DNA of 64,000 nucleotides. Origin: Pegea sp. RAD2-039. Taxonomy: Eukaryota; Chordata; Thaliacea; Salpida; Salpidae. Position 1 is the first letter of the stretch; each line of letters begins with the position of its first letter. Under the pieces are notes generated by a model. It saw nothing but the letters and a program-made list of their open reading frames with translations. It searched no databases and was not told where the DNA came from. Where the stretch lies: the NCBI GenBank assembly GCA_034620365.1, contig JAQGEQ010000163.1, positions 124,001 to 188,000 on the forward strand. Reading direction: 5' to 3'. Both the position numbers and the translations under genes were made by a program. Positions 51,883-62,200 of the stretch are shown here, piece by piece.

Positions 51883-52045
51883 TAGAAGCGGTTACTACAC
51901 CTACCTTCTAGTTAGGAAGTACCGGGTTCGACCCCAGGTGGAGACATATTTATAAAACTCTTGAGAAATACCATAGAAAAAACTCGTGAGAATGTTTGTT
52001 AGCGAGATGTGCTTTATTTAGGCACCCTCCTTCGCATTTATATAT
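51883..52045 (+). mobile_element. tRNA-headed SINE-like element
   Basis: The head (51883-51945) reads AGAAGCGGTTACTACACC... and ends with GGGTTCGACCCC, a good pol III B box. A short body follows, then GTGAGAATGTTTGTTAGCGA, a GGCACCCTCCTTCGC block and an AT-rich tail. The last part recurs at 23181-23220 and, inverted, at 59561-59622, showing a dispersed family. The head alone cannot fold as a standard tRNA of full length, so a functional tRNA is unlikely. Confidence 0.75.
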
Positions 52046-52434
52046 ATAAAAAAATTAAAAAGCTTGGAGAAAATGTTTCGTCCACTACTAATGAGAAACA
52101 TATTGTAATGTTTGTGACATAGTTTTAAAATACTTTCCACGTTAATGTCGCTTGCATACTATCTTAAGTATAATTTAACTTGAATAAATTAACTAAAAAA
52201 AACCTTTCAATTCCCTACAAAGTTATTTTAGATCGTTTTCTTTCCTGTTTTTAAGTTAATGAGTTTTTAAAAGTCAATTTTTTGTCTTCTTAGATTTACT
52301 TTATAAACAATCGATTATAACTCTATAATATAACTTTAATAGATATATAATTGTATATATATTTAAATTATTATATTTTATTTATTTATTTATTATTAAT
52401 TAGTTGAAGTGATTGCTTTAGACAAGTTGAAAAT

Positions 52435-52542
52435 CACTACATCACAGCAACTGTCCTGCTTAGTGGCGAAGCGGTTACTACACCTTACCTACCTTCTGGC
52501 TAGGAAGTACCTGGTTCGCTACATCACTACATTACAGCAACT
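52435..52542 (+). mobile_element. tRNA-like insertion flanked by 18-bp direct repeats
   Basis: CACTACATCACAGCAACT at 52435-52452 recurs with one change at 52525-52542. Between them lie 72 nt with TAGTGGCGAAGCGGTTACTA (A-box-like), CTTCTGGCTAGGAAGTACC and GGTTCG, the same head as the element at 51883. The flanks look like a target-site duplication from retroposition of a head-only copy or a tRNA pseudogene. Confidence 0.72.
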
Positions 52543-53799
52543 ACTTTTCATGTATTAACGCTATTAAGTTAAATTCTACTACTTTTTAAATGCTTTGTTT
52601 TAAAAACTTAAAACTTAAAAGACTTACGACAAAAAAAGTTAAAAGTTTTAGAAAGTAGTACAAAATCAGAAAAGGCGTCGGTATTATAAGTAATTAATAT
52701 TTAGCTTATAGAGACAGCCTTCATATGAGAGAAGGAACATCTCACATTTATCAAAGCTTTCCTGGTGAATCATCTTTGGATGAACTCAAGTTTTGTATCT
52801 TTTAAAGATGAGGACTCCATATGGAAGAGTTGAAGGACGGATGTCTGCAGTAAAAATCTTTAAAAATATTTCTTGTCTTAAAAGATTTGAGGATTTAGTA
52901 TAAAGAACCAAGTCCGAGCAAATAATTTGTGTAGTGAGTCCATTTTAATTAGATGAAAGTTCCCAGATCTTTAATAACCTGACATCGGGAAATTTTATTT
53001 ATTGATAAGTGAAAACATTTGTCAGCGACGAGATTAAATTGTCTGCAAATTGGTTGAAGTCATAGATTACAAAGAAAATTGAAGAGTAACTGGTTTAGTA
53101 CCAAAGAACTTGGCATAGATGGCAAAACGGTTTAAGTTTCTAGGACTTTTTATTGATGTAGAACTGTCTGTAATGTAATTGATATAAATATTGAAATGAA
53201 GAAAACCAATAATGTTGCCTTAGACAACTTTAAAAAGTGTTATTGATTATGACTTGCTGTTGCTTATCTTTAAAAAATTACTCTATACAAGAGATAATAA
53301 TTGTTAACGTTAAAATGTCTGTCAAAATTTTCTGACTTTTGAAAAGTTTTAACTTCGAATAGAATTTAAATTTAATAAAATTTTTTGTGTTCACATTTGA
53401 TTATAGAATTTATTATTTTGTTGCAAATTTCAGATTAATTTACATTTTTGTTTTAAAACCAAAGTTTATTTTTTTAATGTTTTTATTTTTAAAAACCAAT
53501 AAAAAAAAACTCCAAATTTTCTATAAAAATTCAAAAATTTTTTAAACACAAATGTTTAGACTTTATCAAAATCATATATTTATTCAAATTTTTATTTTAA
53601 TCAATTTTTCATTTAGTAAATGACAATAAGAAATATATCTTTTCAGTCCAATTAATTTTAATAAAAAAATAATTCTTTTAAAACTATTTATTTCTTTATT
53701 TCCACTTTTTAAAAACTAAATATTCATTTTTTAAATCTATTTGTTTATCAAGTCACGTGTTCTATTAATATTTATATATTATATCTTTTTGTTTTAGCC

Positions 53800-56700
53800 A
53801 TGAATAAAAAGACTGATAAGAAAACTTGCTTATTTGAAGCAATTAAACAAATGGATTATGAGTAAGATATCTTTTTATTCAATTAACTTTTTAAAACTGA
53901 AAATATATCTCATAGAAAAGCTGAACAAGTCTTAAAACAAGGAGCTGATCCAAACTGTTTATTAGAAAATGGGATTACATCAATGCATTTTGCAGTTGGA
54001 TATTTGCCGTTAAAATTAAACTTTCTTAATTTATTGATAAAGTATAATGGTAATCCAAATGTCAGGTAAAATATTCGATTTATTCATTTTTAATTTTCAT
54101 TTTAATCTACAAATTTATTGTGAAAAAGTCAGAAATATTTTTTATCTTAAATGGAAAACTGAATTATTTGTCATCTAATAATTTGTTTTATGATAAGATT
54201 GATATTTGCTGAGTATAATACAAAATAAAAAGTTAAAAACTTATTTCAACTTCAATTAAGTGACAGAAAAATAATAGAAGTTTTTTATGAAAATAAAAAT
54301 TCAAAACATTTTTACTTCAGTTGTCTATAAAAGCATTTTACTTGAAAATATAAAATGAGTCAAAAAAACTGAAATCACATAAAATTAGCAGAGAAATTAC
54401 TTGATTGGTTATTTTTCTCGTCTAGTAATTCATAAGATAAGTTATTAAAGAAAATTTATCTATAAAAATTTAGCTAATTCTTTGAAATAATAAATAAATA
54501 ATATTTTGATTTATAATTTATATTTTATTTTGTCAATTATGGAAGTTTTGATACTTAAGATTTTTCTGTTCTTGTTGTTTTGTTTCTGTTTGTTATAAGA
54601 GCTGTAGAATTTATCAATTGAAGTCATGCATTGAATAAAATAAATAAATGAAAATGTAGTTTTTAAAAATATCATAATCAGATAAAACATCTTTTAAAAA
54701 GCTCAAGAAACTGTTTATTTGGTTTCAATCTGGTTGGTATGATTCTATTAATTGGATGGTAGAACAGGAAGTAGTGTTTTGTGGTTTCATCTTTGTATTT
54801 TGCAGAGATTCTGATGGAATAACTCCACTCCATGTTGCTGCGTCTTGGGGAAATGAGAAAGCTCTTCGTTTTTTACTCAAACATAAAGCTGATGCCTTTC
54901 TTGAAGATAATCACAATAAATGTGCTTTAGAGTATGAAAAAGTTGAAGAAGTTTTTTTAATTTTACAATAAAAGTATATTTCCAGCCATGTAGAAAATGA
55001 TGATTCGAAATGCCGTGAGATTCTACAGAAGTATTTATTGGATAGGAATAGATTCATATTTAAAGATTTAGATTCAGGTAAAGACTTATTTCTATAAAAT
55101 TTAGTTTTATGATTTAAATGAAAATTTATTTAAAATTTTGTCAACTTCACTTTTCAGGAAGTGAAAAAGTTGCAAAAAATGATGATGAAGACCAACAAGA
55201 AGTTTACAGACATCAACAAGTTAGATCTCCAACAACATCTGACTTATCTTCATTAAACGATACTCTCGTTGATCACGTGGCCAGTTCTTATGAAAGCTCT
55301 GATTCTGATTCTTTAAGATCAACTTCTACACTTGCTGAATCTTTAGAGATTCAATTATCATTTAAAAGAAGTGAAATTGACACAAAAGATACTTCTGTAG
55401 ATCAATTATCACCACAAACTAGCTTAGTTAGTAGCAGTGATGAAGATGAAAGTCTTCTTAATACATTTGAAGTAGCTTTTGTAAAAGATCTTTCAACGAA
55501 AAGTGAAAATCTGAAGAAGAATCCTTTTAAATATCAAAATGAAATTTCTCAATCGAGAAATTATTCAATTTCTTCAATTGACACTTTCTTTGAAACACTG
55601 AATATCAACAAGACTTCTTCTACATCTTCTTCTACTTCAACATCAGGTAGATCCATCAATTTGTAAATATTATCATCAACTTGTTTTGTAGGCAGCATTA
55701 TCGACAACGACACTAAATACGTGACAGCTTGGTATACTTTCATTTCTATATTTGTAAATTGAAAATTGTTTAGTTTTTACAAACATGAAATAATTCTGAA
55801 CGTTTCAATGAATAATTAAAGATTTCTTTCAACAGTGAATCAAATTCGAATCATCTGAATCCGTCACTTTTTAGTGAGATATCTTTTCAAGAAAACATTG
55901 GTTTGAAGGTCAACTTTTTTGTCAATAATAAATTTGTCATCAAAATAATTCGAAATTTCAGAAGTCATCAGAAGATACTTTTGATGATGTAGATCGCGTT
56001 GTTCCTAAATGGATCACTCTACTGTCAGATGTAGATCTCAGGTGATCTTTCTTCTAAAGTCAAAATCCTCAATTAAATCGATCTAACACCTCTAAAGTAT
56101 TTTGATAATTCTTAAAGTTCGAATTTCATGGTTGAGTTAACATTGACGCGAGAGCTACTTCATCAGTAATGTAAGTAATCAGTGAACATTGATGATTAAA
56201 CTTGAACTAAATCCTCCTACAAGCTAGTAGCTGCTATATTGCTTGAGTTTCTATGAACATTGCTGAAAAACTACAAAAAAAAAAAACTCGTTCAATTCTA
56301 GTTAAGTTAAGTTTAGTTAAGGTGTTTCGTTTGTTTAAATGATTGTAATAATCGTTCAAGGATATTAATTGATATGTAGTCCAAGGATATTAATTGATAT
56401 GTAGTCCAAGGATATTAATTGATATTCTAGTTAAGTTCAGTTTAGTTCAGTTTACAATAAAGGTTCTTTCTTGAAGATAATCACAATAAATGTGCTTTAG
56501 AGTAACAAACTTTAGAGTTAAACTTTTCTAGCGCTTTTCTCCTAAAAATACTATAAAACTAACTAGAAAAAAGTTTAGTGAGTAGAAAAATAACTAAGAA
56601 AACTAGAAAAAAGAATATATAGAGTTTCTTTTCTAATAGTCATCATAATAAGCATGGGGTTGTAATAATGAGCAGGTAGTCACTATTTTTTGTGTTTTTT

Positions 56701-58094
56701 ATTTTAGGTGATTAGAATGAATTGTAGAATATTAATATGATGATTAGTTATTAATGATATTAATTCAAGAGTTTTCTTCAAAATTAAAAGTTAAATTGCT
56801 GAAAAAAGGTGTTTCGTTTGTTTAAATGATTGTAATAATCGTTCAAGGATATTAATTGATATGTAGTTCAAGGATATTAATTGATATGTAGTCAGGTGGT
56901 AATCTTTTTATGGTGATTAGAATATTGATGAGTTATAAAAGTTGAAAGTTTAATTTTTAAAGAAAAAAATTTAATCTGATTTTGTAGACGATGTTCTTTA
57001 GATATTCTCTTTTTCCAGATTGTCAAAATTTAGTTGAATTTTTTCGTCACCAACTCAATTGTGACGTCATCATTAAAACTTCGGAAATCCAAAAGTTTTA
57101 GGTTTGAAAAGTTGACTATGTTTATGTCTCGTAGGCTGAAGTTGGTCCAATATGGCCAAAATATCGGACCAATAGCGGCAGCCAGAAGTATTTATGAGAA
57201 AAAGTTGATGTCAATCGAAGAAAATGGAATGAAAAAACCATATCTAGGTTTAAATCCAATCATTTGATGTCTTTTTAAAACCCATTTTTTCGACAGGTAC
57301 TTTTTCGGTAGAATTACAAAATGTTTTGAAAGGTAGAAAATTACCGGAAAGAATAAATGATGTTGACTCTGAGGTTAGGAAAGAGTTTTCTCGCTGTCAT
57401 CAGAAAGGAACCAAGAAAACTTTTTTCAACTATCTTCTTCTCGACCAGCGGTAAGTGTTCGAATCTATTATGTCACTGACACTGTTTTAAAGAAAATCTA
57501 AAGTGAAAATATGATTATGTGTCCAAAGACATTATATTATTGAATTATAATTAGTCGCATCTATATCTCGTCTAATAAGTTCTCAATTCATAACAGGAAG
57601 ACGAAGAGGTTGAAAGAAAGAGCGAATGAGATGTCAGAACAAGAAGTTCTCTCAGTTTTTGTTCATTCCATCTTCTATATTGGGAAAGGAACGAAGTCGC
57701 GCGACTTTTCTCATCTTAAAGAGTCGATTACAGATAAATATAAGGTGAGTGTCATCTTCTAAACATCTAGATTGCTTCAACTTGTCTTTCATAGAATAAG
57801 AAAACTGAAAAAATTAATGAAATCTGGAAAAATGGTTTTGGGGTGATTTCATTGAATATTTTCATGAACGCTTCAAACGATGAATCTTGTACTAGAGAAG
57901 CTGCTATGATTGAAGCTGTTAACATCAAAAGTTTAACTAATATAAAGAAAGGATGTTTTTATGGAAATGTTAGAAGATGGAATCAAAAACAGATTGAACA
58001 ATATGGAACATATTTGATTATATGTGCCAAAAATATATTTTTAATAGAAGGTGAAAGACCTCTATATCGTGAAGATGCTCAAAAGATTCTCTAA
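53800..58094 (+). CDS. ANKLE1: ANKLE1/LEM-3: ankyrin, LEM and GIY-YIG endonuclease
   Basis: Twelve coding exons (53800-53861, 53916-54065, 54806-54931, 54986-55077, 55158-55646, 55692-55731, 55836-55908, 55962-56041, 57135-57247, 57297-57450, 57597-57744, 57795-58094) keep phase and give 608 residues, near the 615 of human ANKLE1. Ankyrin repeats span about 22-125 (QGADPNCLLENGITSMHFA, DGITPLHVAASWGNEKALRF). A Ser/Asp-rich disordered stretch follows (145-305), then the LEM domain (about 340-380, LVQYGQNIGPIAAARSIYEK), then a GIY-YIG nuclease with FFNYLLLDQR, SIFYIGKG (464-471) and CTREAAMIEA with Glu529. ANKLE1/LEM-3 cuts branched DNA and resolves chromatin bridges at the midbody. All catalytic landmarks I know are present, so it should be active. 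Confidence 0.95.
54896..54934 (+). repeat. ANKLE1 exon 3 segment duplicated at 56466-56504 (source copy)
   Basis: These 39 nt (CTTTCTTGAAGATAATCACA onward, through the exon 3 donor) are repeated without change in intron 8 of the same gene. The segment includes the last 36 exon bases and the first three intron bases. Confidence 0.9.
56321..56892. repeat. Repeat cluster in ANKLE1 intron 8
   Basis: A 60-nt segment (GGTGTTTCGTTTGTTTAAAT onward) at 56321-56380 recurs at 56808-56867. Each copy leads into tandem 25-nt units of the form CCAAGGATATTAATTGATAT plus GTAGT: about three in the first array, two in the second. Between them, at 56466-56504, lies the copied piece of exon 3. The whole block looks like a recent segmental shuffle. 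Confidence 0.85.
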
Positions 58095-59236
58095 ATAATT
58101 TCTTTTTATTCTATTTACTTTCAAATGATTTTATTTAATTGGAAATTTAGTATTTCAACTTTTGTTTATTCTATTTCTTGGTTGATTTTAAAAAGTTTTT
58201 AATCTTGTCAAAAGTTTTTTGTCGATTTGTGTTTTATAAATGTGAATTTTGATAAAATTAAGAACTTTTTCACTTTTCTAATTTACTTTTTGTTTCAAAA
58301 TTTTAAATATTTTGATTTTTAATGAAAATTTCAGAATAAATAATCAGAAGTAAAATTTATATTTTGATATTTTTCAGTTTTTCACATTAAATTCAAACAT
58401 AATAATTTCATATCTAATCATAAGAAGCCAGATTTTTTACACGGAGTCATCAGGTTTCTAGATTTATGTTTCCTAGACAACAAAAAATAAAAATTTTTCA
58501 AATATAAGCTTCAGTTTTGGCAAATACTACAATTAGTAAAAAATAAAACACTAAAAGCTGATATAAAAATAATAAAATTAAATGATAATAATTTAAAAAC
58601 ATAAAAAATTCAATTATATCAATAATAATTATGAATATTTAAACTATTTAAAAGTAATATAAAAAATTATTAAAATTTTAACTGAATTTGTGGTTTTATG
58701 AAAAGCTCAAAAAGAAAATAGATTTTTGAATATAATAGTTAAAGACTAATAATAAATATAATTTTATTTTAGTAATAAATAAGAAAATACATTAAAAATA
58801 AATTCTATAAAATAAATAAAATTGAATTTTGAAATCAAATTATTCGATGACGATTATGACGTAATAAACGCTTTAATTCGCTTTCCTGTTTTCTAGACAA
58901 GAACAAAAAGTAAAAAAATTAGAATTTCTAAATATTATTTAAAAACTTTTTAAGACTGAAATAAAATTGGAAATTCAAATTTAGTTTGTTTCGTCATAAA
59001 AGTGAAATAATTCAGTTGCTAAGAAACTTAATAAAAGTTTTCAAACTTTTAGAATTTCTTACAAATAAATTTTAGTGGTAAATGGATTTACTTTACAAGT
59101 TTTTTGATTGAAAGTTTTTCTTAAATCAAAAAATTCTTTTTGTAGTTTTCTAAGGTTGGTTTGAACGATTTGTTAAATTGATTTATTGATAAGTTAAAAT
59201 TAATAATTTATTTGTTTTTTAATTAGAAGGTCGATT
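58095..59236. other. Intergenic stretch after ANKLE1
   Basis: About 1.1 kb of AT-rich DNA. The first AATAAA after the ANKLE1 stop is at 58335-58340 and may be its poly(A) signal. The promoter of the following lectin gene should lie in the second half. Nothing else was recognised. Confidence 0.5.
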
Positions 59237-62200
59237 ATGAAGTTTACAACTTTGAAAACTTTTTGGAGTATACTTTGGATAATTTCAGCTTTACTTCAGG
59301 TTACGAAATGCTTTATAACTCAAATTAATTAAAAAAATTATTTAGTAGGTAATATTTGATTTGTTTTTAAAGTTCATATAATTCCCAATTTATAAATTTG
59401 TGAATTGAACTTTTATTTTAGATAAAAGTATCAACTTTTGAAATGCCAGAAATTAAAGTAATAAAAGTTCCAAGTTCATATAAATCTGCTGAAAAAGAAT
59501 GTAAGAAAATAAATTCAGTTCTACCAACGGTGAGTACCTCACAAAAAACTTATTTTTATTACAATAAACGTGAAGGAGGGTGCCTGAAGAGAGCACCTCT
59601 CGCTAACACATTCTCACGAATAACATCTATTTAGTTAGAGTTATGTGACATTTTTATAAATATTCAGCTTTTCAGCATTTAATGATTTAATTTTTAGATA
59701 ACAGAAAAAATTATTGAAGATGCAATTTTGAACGAAACTAGGCAACAAGGTCCTGACCTGACACTGTGGTGGTTTGGTCTTGATGACCTAGTACGAGAAG
59801 GTCAGTTTGCTTTTCCACCTCGTAAATAGAAGCTAGGAAATTTTGATGTAGGCAATTCCACAAAACTCTAATTTTTTATGTAGGTTCATTAGAATGGTCG
59901 AGTGGAAAGTTTCTAGATGATAAAACTGATTATACAAACTGGTTACCTAGTAATGAGATAAATTCATCTGATAGAGACTGTGTTGCAGTTAATGTAGAAA
60001 GTGGCTTTTGGTCAATTAGAAAATGCTCTGAAAAGTTACCTTTTGTCTGTTTAAAAGGTAAAAAAACTTGTTGATAAATTTATTTAAAGTAATCAAAAAT
60101 TAGTTTAAATGTTTAAATGTTAAAAACTGTAAATGAAAAAAGAGAATATAAAAGTTTACTTTTGATAGCTTCATGCAAATATCCGATTAAATACGAAGTT
60201 AGTCATAAGGATGAATGCTTCAGTTTTCGTTATTCAAAGTCAGAAGATGAAGTTAATCCATTTGAAAGACCTCTAAAAGAGGCAGAGCAAAATTGTCAAA
60301 GATCTCACGGGTAAAAATTACATTTATAAAGTTTAATCAAATTAATATTACAAATTCTATAGATCGTTAGTTCAAGTACAAGATGAAGATACAGCTCAAT
60401 TTATTGGGTGGTTTATAAATAACTCTGAACTTATTACAAGATCTAGTAATCAGTAAGGACAATTTCAACAAATATTCAAAATTTTATGAACATCAATAAT
60501 TTGAAAAGTTTTCAACTTTTGTGATTTCGTAGATTTTGGCAATCTATCTACGATGTTACTAATCCTACAGAAGAAGACCCACTAAAAAGGTCTTGGATAT
60601 TGAAATTTAAAGATGTTAACGAGCCTTTCAATAAACAAAAGATGCCATGGATTAAAAGTAAAAACGTTTTATTTAACAACAAAACTGAAAAACTTTATAT
60701 TTCTAAAGATACTTTTATAATTCAAAATGAAGCTACAAAAAACTCTCAAATAAATGATAAGTTAACATACAAGAAACGTTGTCTCTATGGAGACACACTT
60801 AAAAGACTTCATACGGAACCTTTAGGAAAACTCACAAGGAGTAACTTCGCGCGGACGTAAGCGACTATTTCAGTCTTTAGTTTGTTATTAATTAACTTAT
60901 CATCTTTGCGACAACTTGTCAACTATTTTAGCAACTTTAACTTGTACTTTAGTAAATCTTGTGAATATAATGACGAGCAAACCTTAGAATGGCAGTGGGT
61001 GTCCACTTACAACCTTCAACATGTCCAATCTGGTCTTTGTCTTCGGGCCCCTTTTGAAATGGATAGTAACGATGTTACTGGTTAGTTTAAAACTGAACAT
61101 AAGACCAATAAAATGGTTGCTGGTGAACAAAATGGTCTTTTTAGTAAATTTGATGAAATATTTTCAGCTATTGCACCAGGCATCAGAGTTCTTCCTTGTA
61201 ACAAAACAGATATTTACCAACATTGGGTTTGTCAGAGTAGGAATAAGTTTCATCTGAAGTTACGAGCTTTTTCATACAGTTTTATAATTGATCAGGTGAG
61301 AACCTTTTTTATTTTGTTTGTTTTCTAGAAAAAGTTGAAAACTGTAAATTTCAAACTTATTTTTCAGGTTGAAGCTTATGATCGATTACATATTTGTGGT
61401 TCAAATTCAAAGTTTACTGCTTCATGTCAAGCAATGTGGAAAAGTTTGAAGGATTCAAAACATCTTTGTGATAAAAAGTATTGGCCAGGAGGTAATCAAA
61501 AGAAAAACTTTCTAGTTTGACATAAAATGACAAATTTATAATTTCTATGCAGAAAATAACAATAAAATATTTTTGATTTAAAAATAAGATTATTTTTACA
61601 GAGAATTTATTTCTTGTTGAAAAGACGAGAAGTTTCTCGATTCTTCCAAACACGAAAAGATGTTCTTACCCGAAGTTGATCAACAGAAATTATTTTGAAA
61701 ATAAAATAGAAGCTTTTAAGAGTTGCTATTTTTCAGGTATTTTTCAAAAACTTCAGATTTTTCAGAAAACTTCTCAAATGTTAAACTTCGATTATAATTT
61801 AAATTTAAAAATTATAGAAATAATTGTAGTTGAATTTCAAAGGTGGAAGACCTGCTCAAATGTCTGATATCATTAGTGCTTCAAAAACTGGATTTACAGA
61901 AGGTTGTGTTTGCGCTCATGTTCTTGATAGAAACAATCTGACCGGATTCATGGCTCATGAAGACTCAGCTTGCAGAAAAGAAGTCTCTAAAAAGATGTTT
62001 TCTTGCAAAGGGACGTTTTCCAGTGCTGTTTGGTGTTATAGGTTCTTTCAAATTTTATAAAAAGTTGAATTAAATTTGCTTTTATTAGAATGGTGGTAAG
62101 ATTATCAAGAAAATTGTTAGTTTTAAGTAAAGAAAATTAGTATCTAAAAAGTTTTTAAGTTTTAAAAGTATTTTTTAGAGGAAGCCACAAGAGTAACTTG

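Larger units (their letters stand above)
51439..53799. other. Head-to-head intergenic region between the sushi/lectin gene and ANKLE1
   Basis: About 2.4 kb that must contain both promoters. It holds one SINE-like element and one short tRNA-like insertion (listed separately). Two further blocks, about 51610-51760 and 52690-53100, are visibly less AT-rich and look like old insertions, without a known match. A splice acceptor-like GTTTTAG just before the ANKLE1 ATG suggests a 5' UTR intron in this interval. Confidence 0.5.

Noticed and set aside
51883-51945. tRNA gene
   Set aside because: It has a good B box but no complete cloverleaf or acceptor pairing, and it continues into a body shared with other SINE-like copies.
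54756-54971. ANKLE1 truncated after the ankyrin repeats
   Set aside because: The stop is inside a 54-nt GT-AG intron; splicing restores the frame through LEM and nuclease domains.
55561-55743. 60-aa minus-strand open frame
   Set aside because: Antisense to ANKLE1 exons 5 and 6.
61021-61257. Separate 78-aa plus-strand gene
   Set aside because: Out-of-frame reading through an intron of the lectin mosaic; the spliced frame carries the ricin-like motif.
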